A DNA stretch of 64,000 nt from positions 310,001 to 374,000 of the forward strand of contig PUDQ02000089.1 in NCBI GenBank assembly GCA_002964805.2, in the 5' to 3' direction. Of this stretch, positions 11,430 to 23,093 are shown one piece after another (position 1 is the stretch's first letter; each line of letters starts with the position of its first letter). The notes under the pieces were generated by a model that worked only from the letters and a program-made list of their open reading frames with translations, searched no databases and was not told where the DNA came from. The position numbers and the translations under genes are program-made. This DNA is from Trametes villosa. Its lineage: Eukaryota > Basidiomycota > Agaricomycetes > Polyporales > Polyporaceae.

Positions 11430-14400
11430 TCACGGGTAGAACACGCTCGAGGGGAACACGACGCCGTCCGGGCGCACCAGGATGATCGGGCGCCGCTTCG
11501 TGCTGCCCGACTCCGGCGGGAGGCAGCCGAGCACCTCCGTGCAGCGCACCTCGACGTACGGCGACGGCTCCGACCCGAAGAACACCGTCACCGGGTCCGT
11601 CTTCGCGAAGTTCTCGCCGTACAGCGTCAGCATCTTCGCCGCGTGCGGGTTCGGCTTCGCGAGCACCGCGCGCGACGACGCGCAGTTGCTCTTCGGCGCC
11701 TCCGCCGCGCGGTCGGGCGGGAGGTACTTGACCACCGCCGGGAACGGCGTTACCGGCTTCGACGGGATCGGGAACGATCCGCTCGGCGAGTTCTGGCTGT
11801 CGTAGAGCACCGGCGGCACGTAGAAGTTGTACCGCACCTGGTCTGCAGGGCGCGCACCGCACAATCAGCGCTCTGCCGTACACCGCGGCGACTCAGCCAG
11901 AGAAGCACTCACCAGTGCCGACGATCGTCCATACGCTCGTCTCGCCAATGTCCACCTGCCAGAGCGCGCCCGAGGACGCGCTCGCGTCGCTGCCCGAGCC
12001 GCGGCGGCCGCTCGACGAACCCGCGGAGCCGGCAGACGTCGGTCGCCTGCGGCCCTTCTGCGAGACGGGCTTCGAGAGGCTGCCCCCGCTCGACGAGCCG
12101 GATCCGCGCTTGCCCTTCTTGACGCGTCCGCCGTCGTTCGATGGGAACTCAGACGGGTCGGGGGACGTCGGCGCGCTGCTGCCAGTCGCGCCAGAGCCGA
12201 AGTAGTCCGCGGTGCCGGTGCTCGACGTGGGAGTCGTCGCGGTGGGGGACGCGGGCATTGCGCCGGGGGAGTCCGACTCGCGTGACGGCGGGGGGTTACG
12301 CCATTGCCGGCCCTCGAGCGGGCGGAACGTGTTCACCTTCTCGCCTTGGCACGAGAGGAAGGCACCGCTGATGCCCGTGGTACCCGGCTCGGGTGCGGCC
12401 TTAGCGGGGTCGAACACCTCGAATGCGATCTTGTGCAGCTGCGAGACGGGGTCGCCGCAAACCTCGCCGACCGCACAGTAGTGGTCCGCGATGCCCTTGG
12501 CGCCCTCCTGCAGGCCGCCACCAACCACGGTCGTCTGGTGGTCCACCTTCCGGATGATAAGCACGGGGCTAACCACGCCGGACGTCAGACACTGGAGGAC
12601 GACGGTCTGGTTGTAGTACACGGGGATCTGAGATCCATTGTTCGTGAACGGGATCGCGTTCGGGGGCGGCGACGGGTACTCCGGTTGTGGCGGAGGTGGC
12701 GGGGGCGAATCGACGCCTCCGGCAGGCTTGTTGACATCCACAATGTACATGATGAAGGGATCTGGCGGCGGGGCACCTGTCAGCGTGAAACGAGCGGGTG
12801 CCGTAGAAATGCTGCTTACCCCAACTGGCCGTGCGCGCGATGAAGGAAGGCGTCTGCGCACGCGAGCGCTGATCGAGCCCCATGAGCGGCGCGCCGTCCG
12901 AGCCCTTGAAGGATGACCCGGAGCCGGAAACGCAGAGATACTTTGTCGACACCGTCTGTGACCGCAGGCGGTGGAACAAAGAGATGGTCGAGCCGTGGTT
13001 AATGCACACTGCGGGCACAAGGTATGCGTTAGTACTTTGTTTTCCTAGTCACCGCCACCGCGCGCGCAGGACGAGCGGGCACAGTGCGGGCACGAGGGCG
13101 CTGCGACTCACGTTCGAGGTTCTTTGCACTCTGCCGCTTCTTGCTCGGCTTGCTGATGACCTTGATGGGCCGGCTGGGGAACGTGCCGATGACGCGCTCC
13201 GGCTCGTCGTCGGACGAGGGCGCCATGATCTTAACGAGGGCCTCGACCTTCTTTTTCTTCTCGTCCACGTCCGAGATGAAGAGCTGCTTGCCGACGCAGC
13301 GGCCGATGTACGTCGTTCCGGTCGGAGGGTCGCTTACGTCGAACGCCTTGCCCGTCGCGCTCGTCCACTCGATCGAGCCCTCCTGTGGCGCCGGCTCGCC
13401 CGAGATGGAAACGACGACGCGCGGCGGGCACTGCTTGGGCTCCTCGCCCCGACGCGTGACGTCCGACCACCACGAGTTGCCTATCATGATCGCAGTCGGC
13501 GGCGGGCAAAGGAAGCTGGCGGGGGATCACGCAAACATGTCAGGATCTCGGCCACCTCGGTAACAGACAACGCAAGCCGTTGTGTACGCACCGCTTCTCC
13601 GTGCCGTAGGACTTCTGCGCGACCTTGCTGGACATGACGATAACCGTGCGCTCGCCAAAGGCGAGCCGGTTGGGCGTCCGGACGTACTGATCCAGGTAGG
13701 GGCTGTGCGGAGAGCGCCGACCGTTCAAAACGCGCATATTGTTAGATAGCGGTCGAAACATACCGAATAAAGGTCTGCAGATCAGTCGCCGCGCCCGCGC
13801 CGTTTAGACGCACGCGTGACATGGGGTCGCCTAGGTCAGGCATCCGCAAGGAGAAGTCGTCATGTGGGTTGGGCGCCATAAAGGAGGGGATGTCCCCGTA
13901 CGGCGAGCCGTGCATCGCGTGTGGGTTGACACCCCGCATCAAGTCCGGACTGTGGTTTTGGTGGAGGTGCGACGGGAGGGAGAGTGGCGGGATCACGGAG
14001 GGCGGGTAGCGCGAGTCCTGCTGCATGCGCCCAAGACCACGATCTTGGAAGGGCGGCAGGGTGGACGAAAAGCCGAGGCCTAGCGCGGAGTTGACGTTAA
14101 TGCCGTTGTAGCCATCGTCGCTGTAGTCGGAGGGGTAGCTGCCGGTGCTGAGGTTGGACATGCGGCGATCGAGGACGTCGGTGATGCCATGGCTTGAGTG
14201 GCTCGAATGGAAGTCCTTGGGCTGGCCGTTGTTGAACGGGAACGCAGATGACTGCTGGAGAGATCCGACGGAGTCGTTGGGCGTCAGCGGGGATGGCTTG
14301 CCGCTGGAGTACGAGGAGGGGAGGCCGCCCATGAGGTTGTACGGGTCGGGGCTCGGGTTGTGGAAGTGGGGGAGGGAGTCGGAGAAGGGGCTCTGGGTGT

Positions 14401-14881
14401 ACATGGAGTCGACGCCGAGGCCGTAGGAGGAGGACATGGAGGACGAGGTGCCGCTGCGGAAGCGCTGGTTTGATTGGCCGGAGAAGATGTCGTAGCTATT
14501 GTGATCGGAGACGTCCATGGGGTCGGGGCGGCCGAGGTCATGGCCGTTCAGGGCGTGGTGGGAGGAGTGCTGCTGGTGGGAGGGCGTGGAGGCGATGTCG
14601 CTGCCATTGGAGAAGGACGAGTACTGGTGATCGAGGTCGTTCTGGGGGTAGAGCGGGTGCTGGGAGGAGGGGGGGAAGTCGAGGGACATGCTCCTGTCGC
14701 GGGTGCGGTGGAGGGAGGCGGACTTGAGGATGTCTGCGGGGGTCGTCAGCGGGGTCGTCGGGGCGTGCGGGGAGGAGGAGGAGGAGGAGGGGGGCGGGGA
14801 GGGCGGGGGCGGCGGAGGAGGAGGAGGGAGAGAGATGGATAGGCGGAGAGCAGCAGTCGCTCTCCAGACGCGATCACCCAT
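11430..14881 (-). CDS. CSL (CBF1/RBP-J/Su(H)) family transcription factor
   Basis: Sequence-specific nuclear DNA-binding protein. In metazoans it is the Notch effector; fungi have CSL proteins without Notch. The first in-frame ATG is at 14881. A long first exon encodes a poly-Pro/Ser/His/Asn-rich N-terminal region of about 370 residues, as in the long fungal CSL class. After an intron at about 13755-13703 come RPYLDQYVRTPNRLAFGE, the RHR-N segment with FLCPPP and MIGNSWW, then ISGEPAPQEGSIEW and RCVGKQLFISD. The beta-trefoil follows with LFHRLRSQTVSTKYL, which matches the invariant CSL DNA-contact motif, and DPFIMYIVDV. A large Ser/Gly/Lys-rich insert sits before WTIVGTG. The C-terminal IPT/TIG-like part has LTLYGENF and VFFG, and ends at VVFYP. 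A TATAAAT word lies 357 bases upstream of the start. Splice sites inside the trefoil were not all fixed. Confidence 0.93.
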
Positions 14882-17800
14882 TACATACCAAATTCTGATC
14901 GGCGTTCGGTGCTTGCCGAAAGCGGCAGCCAGGCAGCTTGGGCCATCCTTCAATCGTCTCTCTTGTTGCGGTGCCCGAGTTTACTCCTGCAGCCATTCAA
15001 CGCCCCGTCAGCGTCCTCCGCCATCACCCGCGCCCAGCGGCCATTAATCACACTCACTCAGCGGCCTCTGATCACTCGCGGTGATCCCTCTCTGTCTTCT
15101 GCGGAGGGCGGGGCAAGAAGCGGCCTGGGCGGCGCGTGCGCAGGGTAGAAGAAGCGCAGGGGTCGGCTAGCAAGAGCCTGTGTCGAGGGCGAGGCGGCGC
15201 GGACGAGCAACAGCCACCCCGCCTGCGCTCGGCCTGGATTTATACGTTCCCGCCCGCGGGCAGAGGGAGGATTCCCGCGCAGCGTCCAGTGATGGATTAC
15301 CCCATCTTCTCGACTCGAGCGAGGAACGCGTCTGGACGGATGCAGCAGCCCTGGCTTCTTGCGGTTCAACGTCCGACATACGCTTTCCGCCCTCCATCAA
15401 TCATCCTGTCATCCCACCGTCGATTCCATCTCTCCCCCCATCTCTCCACCTCTGCCCCCCGCTCCCACACCCGACCCCATCTCCAGATCTCGACCCGTGC
15501 GCCGTTTTCTCTCGAATCAGCCTCCGCTCGTGGCTTTTCCATACCGTGGCATCCCGCCCGTCCGACTCCCTCTCTTCTTTCTCTCGACCCTCCGTCCCGA
15601 ACCTGGCGCCGTAAGTCCCGATTGGCCCCTCCTCTCTCGCGTCCTCCTTGCCTTATTCTCCCCCGGCACCGCTGACGTTATCCCCCTCGGTCCAAGTCCT
15701 AATTCAATCCTCTCTTTTCGGCCGCTTCTCTCCTCACGATCCAGCCATGTCTGCATCTCACCGTAATTTCCTCCTTCCCAACCGCACCGCCAGGCGGCAA
15801 CCCCGGTTATTCAGATTAATTGTCCGATTCTGCACCGCTGCCCTGCCGGCATCCTCGCCGCTCGCCTCAACACGCCTCCGCCGCACCGTTTCGCGAACTC
15901 CTGCGCGTCTCCGACCCACCGCGCCCGCACGCCGCACTCCACCTCGCGAGCCCTCGCCTAGCAGCCTCAGGCTCAGCCCAGGCGCGATGCCCGAGAGGTC
16001 AACGTTGATCACCGCAGGCAGCAGTTGCTCGCCGCCCGGTCGAGGTCCTGTCTCTCCACAGACTCGTCAACAAGCCCCGCCAATTCATTCCGCTCGGCAG
16101 AACACCCTGCCTCTAATACGTTCTGCCATATGCACCGACGCCAGACGTGGACGCACGCCCCCGCGGTGCCTCTACGCCCGTCCATGGGCATGATCGACGA
16201 CGGCCGCTTTCCTCTGTCTGCCCCCGCCCCGCCGGACGCCCTCGTCACATGCGCGCTCTCAAACAAGCCTTGTTTCCTTCGCGTTCCGCAGAGCACTCCT
16301 GATGCTCCCCGCAGAAGCCCTGCCCGGCTTCGAGACGGGGTTGGCCGGGTGCCCGCTCAGCATACTTTCGGCCATCGGTGTCTATCGCTCGCCATATGGC
16401 ACACTGGCTTCGGGCCCTCCGGCTTCTATACCACCCGCTTCTCCTCCTGCCCTGCTGCGGAGATGAGTAAGGTCCACCGTCTCTGCAACACCAGCGCAAG
16501 GGGACCGCAGAAGACATACCCTCCGCGTCTACCCACGTCGAGTAGCGGTGCGATACGCCTGTCTGCCGTTCTAACGCACCGCGGGGCAGACGTTAACTGG
16601 CAGGCAGGCGGTTCTGTGCCTTGGGCTCTGGTCTTCGAGCGGCATCGCTGGACGTGTAGCCTCCGAGGAAGCCGTCTGTGCTGCTGTGCAGGGCGCAGAC
16701 GCCGCGGGCAGGAGGCAGTAGCACCCCGTTGTCCCCTCCAGAAAACAAGCACCTGTCAGGATGACGAGCTCCCCCCTACATTCAGTCGCAAGGCGGCCGG
16801 TAAGCGCGTAGAACCAGCGGACAGCACCCGACTGCGCATGCATGACCCGGCCCCGAAGCTTCTCTGAGGAGAGGCCAGGGAGAGGGCTGGCGTGCACGCG
16901 CCGCCAATGGCCACAGGCGACGGGCCATTGGCCCGCGGCGCCCCTGGCGAATCGCGGCGGGTGGATTTCCGCGCCCACGCTAGAGGGCCCGCGCCGTATG
17001 CACCCAGCGGGGGCGCGTTGCGAGTGGCTGGAGAGCGGGCTTCTGCGTGCCTCGCGCAAGAAGATCCCGATAGGCTATTGCGCGCGCCCGTCCTGGCGGA
17101 CACGGGCCAGGAGAGAGCGGAGGGGCCGAGGGAACGCGGGGGGTGCTTTTGAGCACGGCCGTGTCTATCAGCACGGCCCACCCGATCGGTACGCGGGCCC
17201 TTCGCAGATCGCCCGGGCGAGCAGTCGCGGTGTGTCCTTTCGTGCGCGCTCGCCGCGCAGGCCCACATGCGCCGCCGCCCCGTCTGGGAAAACCCGCTCG
17301 GGCGGAGGCGCGAGGGCGATAGGTTACGACGGGCACGCCCTCTCCCCGGGGGGTGCGCCCACGGGCCCCCCGCGCACGAGTATCTGCGCCGCGATCGCGT
17401 CCGATGGCGCGTCCAGGGGGAGGACGAGCACTGCAGCAGTTGCGGCTCGCCTGAAGTCTGATCGCGCCAGGGGCGGTCAGCACGCTTAGTACGTGCCCAT
17501 TTGCTTCCGCGAGCCAGCGCCCGCCAGGGGGCAGGCGCCCGCGGTGCGTGCAGCTGTCGCGGAAGAATCTGATATGCCGGAACGGGCAGGTGCCATCAGG
17601 GAGGATCAGGCTCGCGGCGCCTGCCGGCGGGTGGGCTGTCGAGTGTCGGGCGTCGAAGACACCCACCGCGCCCAGTCTGACTCTGAACGTTGCGCTGATT
17701 CCGAACCTTGCACGGGTCCTCGTCCACGGACACGGGCCCCCTCGCCATCTGCGTACGCGCCCCTCGTCCCGCTCCCTCGTTCCGCGCACACGCCCTCCCC

Positions 17801-20800
17801 GCTCAAGCTCGAGCACACTCACTCGCTCGCCCCGTGCGCAGATCGAGGAAGGCAGCATCCGGGGCGCACCCAGGGCCGCGGGCCCCCGCCTTCTCGTGCG
17901 CTCCCAGGCCCGCTTCGCGGCTGCCGGCGCGGCCTATGACGCTGCGGCTGTCAGCCCGCAGACGCGGGCCCGCCATTCAATGCCGCGCGCGTGCGGAGAG
18001 CAGGCAGTCACGGTGCCCAGTCCGGACTCCGCAAAGCCTCCTCGCCCTTCGCGCCTTCCCCGCGCAGGCGGCACGCCGCTCGCGATTGGCGGGTGCGTGC
18101 CGCCTGCGCCCGCCAGGGCGAGCCCGCTTCTGCCGACCGCGGCTGGCGCACCGCCAAGCCCCAGCGTCCGCAAATGAGGATGGAGAAGGTGCCCGGCGGG
18201 CGCCCGCAGCGCGCCGGGTGCGCAGACGCACTATCACTGCCAGGCACGCCCGCTGCCCGACGCGGAAAGCGCGACTCCAAGTCCGAATCGGCCTCTGAGC
18301 TTCCTGCGCGGCTGCTGACTGCCCTCTCCAGCCTCCACCCTCTCCATCGCGCTGAACATAGCACAGACTCTGTCCGCGCGCGGGAGGCCGTCCAGGGCTG
18401 ATGCGGATGGAGGCCGGAGCGCGTACGTAACGTAACGCGCAGCGGGCGGCGGGTGATGGCCTGTCGAATTTGTAGCCTGTCGGGCTCGCCAAACACCTCC
18501 GATCCTCTCTGGCAACTGTGCGCAGCGGCAGGGTGATGAACAGCGGCCAGTATCTGAGTCGAGCTCGACGCTATGCCTCTTTCTGCCTGGCCGGGAGAAG
18601 AGGCAAGCGGGTCAGGCTGACAGATAGACAGCCCGTCGCGCAATGATGAAGACAAACAAACGCAACCTTGCTGTCCGGCGGCAGAAAACGACGCTCCGCC
18701 GGTCGAAGCGTTTTGGCTCGGAAAGGCGTTGGAGGCCGGAGCGGTGCGTACCGCACACACCACAGCTGTCTTTGGACCATGACACAGGAGCCCCATGTGC
18801 GCGGCGCGATCGCAAACATATCGCGCAGACTCTCCATTGCTCCGCAGCGACGCCAGCCTTCCGGAAGCTGGCGAAGCGGTGGGTTATGTCTTCGCGACCC
18901 GCGCTGGGGCGTCCGAGACAGGAAGCTCGGGGCGCGCGCTCCGCACTCGTCGCGACCCACCGCTGCCGATGCGGGATGCGCAGGCCGCCGCGAAGGGGGG
19001 CCACCGCCGCCCGCACCGACTAGGCCAGAAGCAGCGACGGCGCGCAGCGCCGATTAGAGATGCACACAAGACATGGCCCGACTCAGGGCGGCCGACCGGA
19101 TGTTTACGGTACAATAAGCAGCAGTAAGCGGCGAATGGACAGGTCGGGGTACGCACGTCTTGTACGCATCAGTTGATCGGATGGAGTGCCTCGCGCCCTG
19201 CCGGAGCGGTTGCGCGTCGTCCACCGTCGGGCCGCGGGAGTAGCATTTTGTGGGCCCTCGATTATGCATCATTATTGCCTAGCATTGCCTGCGAGCAGGG
19301 GCGGACGAAGTATGGCTGCGGTGGCACTAGCAGTGCCTACTAAGTTACGGCGATTTCAGCGAGTTAGATAGCCGCAGGAAAGCCTCCGCGGCGGAGAGGA
19401 GAGATCCGCAGATACTTGTGTAGCATGTGCACCGACGCCACATTGATGCACTGGGGAGGAGGAACGTCAGTAGCGAACTGACAATGACATTGAGATGGAC
19501 AAAAGACAGCTGACCCTGGACTAACGCAATAGAGATGCATCACGGAAGCCCTGAGCAGGACGTCAAACTGAACACCGACGGTGACTGGAGCACATTGCAG
19601 CACGACTTCCTAGAACAGAGAGCCTGTGCGCCGCCCAGAATCAAGATGCGCCGGCAAGCCCGTAGCCAAAGGATGCGAGGGGGACTGGGAGAAGACGCCG
19701 GAGCTGAATAGCTTGCGTTTGTACGTCACGGGTGCCCAACTGAATCCGAGGGCAGATCCTTGGGCGCCATGGCCCCGCCGGCAGCGGCCGAGACTCCGGG
19801 AAATGAGAGCCTCGTGTACTCGAAGTGCGCCTGCTGGGGCCCGGCGCTGATCCTTGCTCGTCAACTCTATTCTGACGCGGTGCAGAGTTTGATGCACCGC
19901 GAATGAGGGTTGAGAACCTTGCTCTGACGAGCAAGGGATAGCTCGCGCTAAAGCAGGGCGCCGGCGAAGACGGGAAGCACGAAGCAGGGCGAAGCTGGTG
20001 GTCGCGCGGCAGGAGCAGGGGGTTCGAATGCAGGGGAGCAGATGCGCCCGTAACGAGTCCCGCGGGGTTCTCTGGAGGTCGTCACCGAGCACGGTACCGA
20101 CCCGCTGCGTTGCAACCTGCACCTAATCGCCGCGGTGCACGGTGCACGGTCGTTAGATGAGCTAGACGAGCACGGACGCCGCACCACGCAGAGCGCGCGT
20201 GGCGGGTCCTCCGTCCTTCTCCCCGATCACCGGAGCAACTGGAAAAGTCGAAGGAGTTGCCAACTGAGCCCAGGAAGGCGTTCGCTGCTCTGCTCTGATC
20301 AGCTCGAGAGAAGCGGCCGAGAAAGCATGAATGCAACGCCTTCACCGTTGCAATGGGGTAAGCGTACAGAGGCGCCGGCTTCCTATACGCAGAGCGATTG
20401 CCCCGTTTACGAGATAGGCTGGAGCTTCACTGCCGCTGTTCGTTCCAGCTTGACAGATCTCGAGGCACCGGGTCAAAGAGGCGAGTGATCCTGCGCAGAA
20501 CTGCGGAAGCCAGGCCAGCGCTGGCCGTGCCTAGCAACCGACGTCAGTATACGCGCTGTTCAAGCTACTCCGGGCGGTGTCACGTACTGCGTACAGCCGC
20601 GAGGCTCGGCGCTGGAGAAGAGAGGTGATCAGCTGCAAGCTGAACGCGGGCATAGCGGGCTTTCACGGCAAGGTCGCCGTTGATTCGAGACGGAGCACGG
20701 AGCATCGAGGTCGACTACGGTCTGTAAGCGAGGTGTTCTGCTGAGCCTCGACTTGCGCGACCTGCTCAGATGAGCACTTCGTAGTCTCCGTTTGCAAACC

Positions 20801-21418
20801 GTCAAGGCGGTCGAGGACGGTATTCTCGACGTCATGGGTGCTAGAACATATCTGACAAGTGAAGGCTTACGCGTTCAGTCCGGACCTCCGACGGCAATCG
20901 ATGCCGACAACAGTTTTTGCGTAGACAGTCAGCGGTCTGAGCACGACAAGTTTTCAAGAGTCAGAGATAATTCGACTGAGAGGCAGACGACGGAACAGAG
21001 GGATGTCTTCAAGATGGGAAGGAGCGCAGGAAGGCGGGATCAGCCAAGCTGAACGAGGTGGAGAGTTTAGAGTTGTAGAGTTGCGTCCACAGACGCCCAT
21101 AAAGGGTTTCCACGTGGCTGCCGGATGCGGCTCGGCGCGACGGCCGCGTTGAGGACAGCACCTGCGCGACGGCGGGTGCTCGTCCCCCTCCTCCTCCCCA
21201 CCATCCTCGACGACGACGACGCATTTCTAGGCGACGTCCAGCCCTCAGCGGCCCCTGTCTGTCCCTTCTCTTTGCCCCGTGCCCATCTAGCCGACGATCT
21301 TGGTGCTATCTACTCCTCCTGAACATACCCAGGCTATCTCCGAACGCACACCCTTCTTGGCAGGAGTCCTTTGTTGGCCTACTGCCCGAGCACAATCTAC
21401 CACCTCCTTTGTACACCC
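14882..21418. other. 6.5-kb GC-rich gene-poor region
   Basis: No frame here shows conserved motifs or a plausible exon chain, although many long open frames exist because of the high GC content; the longest are 292 codons on the minus strand (16980-17858) and 280 codons on the plus strand (16025-16867). The first 1 kb is C/T-rich on the + strand and probably holds the CSL promoter and 5' UTR. About 16900-18400 is extremely GC- and CpG-rich. About 19100-21000 is of more average composition. I see no tRNA, no LTR pair and no transposase. Short words recur (GGAGGCCGGAGCG near 18410 and 18734; GCGCCCGCCAGGG near 17519 and 18111), but not as an organised repeat. Confidence 0.5.
15238..15244 (-). 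promoter_or_regulatory. Possible TATA box for the CSL gene
   Basis: TATAAAT reads on the minus strand in otherwise GC-rich sequence, 357 bases upstream of the CSL ATG. That would imply a 5' UTR of about 320 bases. The assignment rests on motif and orientation only. Confidence 0.35.
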
Positions 21419-23093
21419 ATGTCTGCACCGTCTTACAGGCTGGAGACACCCCGTCCGCGCCCGCCGCCGTTGCCTATCCGGACGCACGATCTGACCGCCC
21501 GGAACTCTCAGCTGCGAGGCAAAAAAGATGCTGCAGAACCACTCCTTTATGACCTGCCGTCGCCTACGCTTACATCCCCTACAAGAATCACCTCGCCATC
21601 CCGGATAACCTCCCCCACCTCTCCGACCAGCCCGCGCTCGAGGAGTGCTGCGCGAGGGCGAAAGATGACACCACCACCCTCATCGAAACACTCGAAGAAC
21701 AACCGGTCTGTCACCCCGTCGCGTCCGATGCGTAGCGAGCTAGAAGAGTTTGCGGAACGCTGCCGCGCATGGTGAGGCGTTCTGCGTCCCTTTGCCGTAC
21801 CCGAGAGCTTAATTCTCCGTCATAGGTACTATCAGCAGGACGACGACGCCGGCAGGCTGATGACACAAACTCTCGCTACCCTCCCTCCCTCACAACGCGC
21901 TCCTTTCGCGCGGCTGCAGGCTTCCATTCGTTCTGCGTACCACGCAAGCGTAAACGCGCGCAGGGATGCCGAGTTCAAAGCGCACCTGAGCGCTACGAAG
22001 CCGGGCGGTTCGTTGATGCCCCACTCCCGCGCAGATCCCAGGGGGGCACTCGCGAAGAAGGAGCGTTACGACCGACTCGACCGCTTCGTTAGGACGTGGT
22101 GTACAATGGGCATGCCAGGAACGAAGCCGTTCTTCCTGGGCCTGTGGGCGGTCATGCGACTGCAGGTCATCCCGCAGGAACTCGGCGGAGCGGGCCCGCT
22201 CAGAATAGAGTGGGAAATCGACGACGCTGTCTTCAAGGAGTCGGGGTAAGCGCGTCTCGCTCTATCCCCGCCGTTTGGCTTCGTTGATCACTCACCGGCA
22301 ATGTCCGCTCAATAGCGGCAAAGAGTTTATGCTGGAAGCAATAGACGTGCTCAAAGGAGTATGTCTCCTTACTGAACAGACCGGCTATGGGTCAACTGAC
22401 GTGCTGCCCTAGGTTCTTGCGTTCGAAGATACGACATCGCTCAGTCGTTCTCCCTCGACGAATAGCACCGGGCAATACAATGCATCCGCACCTCTGTCTC
22501 CCATACACTCCCGGTCACAGTCCACACCCCTCCCATCCGACAGCTCGACGCCGACACGTGCGCCGAAGACACCACCAATAACCTCCAGGACCCAGACCAA
22601 ACGCCCTCGTGCGCCGAGCGATCCGTTTCTGGACACTTCCACCCTCTCGACATCCTACTCCTCCGCCAACACTGGTCTATCCACTTCGAGCTCGTCGGCT
22701 GCAGACGAGCCCCTCACTCCAATCACCCCCAACGCAGAGCTCGACGATCTCTTCGCGCGCAAGCCCACTACCCCTGGCCGCCAGTTTTGCGAGTCGGATA
22801 CAGAGATGTACATGCGGACATGGACGGCGCCGGACCTACCAAACCCCGAATTCCTGACCCTGCTCACCGTGTTCCCGCCATTCATCGCGAGAAACACGCT
22901 ACCACGCTTCCCTGTCACGCGCATATCCCCCCGCCCAGCCGACATCGAAGAAGGCCAGGCGATCGATGGCGACCACGACAAGATCAAGGTCGGAACCGGG
23001 ACCATGTGGCTAGGTGCTAAACGTCGCGCAGACGGTTGGCAGGGCGGGTGGTGGACACGGTTGAAGCTGTGGTTCGCCCGGGTGTTTTGTTAG
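21419..23093 (+). CDS. Conserved-looking protein of unknown function
   Basis: Four exons: 21419-21775 or slightly less, 21826-22245, about 22315-22358, and about 22413-23093. Splicing gives W|YYQQDDD, ESG|GKEFMLEAIDVLKG and V|LAFEDTTSL, all in frame with GT-AG sites. Start MSAPSYRLETPRPRPPP; then a Ser/Thr/Pro-rich region with repeated SPTRITSPSRITSPTS; a folded-looking core of about 150 residues with ELEEFAERCRAWYYQQ, FARLQASIRSAYHASV, RYDRLDRFVRTWCTMGMPG and FFLGLWAVMRLQVIPQEL; a second low-complexity stretch; and a C-terminal segment PEFLTLLTVFPPFIARNTLP ending in a Trp-rich basic tail (WWTRLKLWFARVFC). I do not recognise the family. The compact core with aromatic residues argues for a real protein. 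Confidence 0.8.

Noticed and set aside
14780..14835. GGAGGAGGA microsatellite
   Set aside because: It lies within the CSL first exon and encodes the poly-Ser and poly-Pro tracts of the N-terminus, so it needs no separate explanation.
16025..17858. Long frames of 280 (+) and 292 (-) codons in the GC-rich gap
   Set aside because: They are Arg/Pro/Ala/Ser-rich, lack any recognisable motif, overlap each other on opposite strands and have no supporting splice structure. Long chance frames are expected at this GC content.
20010..20060. A GGGTTCGAATGC word resembling a tRNA T-loop
   Set aside because: No matching acceptor stem, D-arm or anticodon arm can be folded around it.
20133..20150. Tandem GTGCACG copies
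   Set aside because: Only two copies; too short to interpret as a meaningful repeat.
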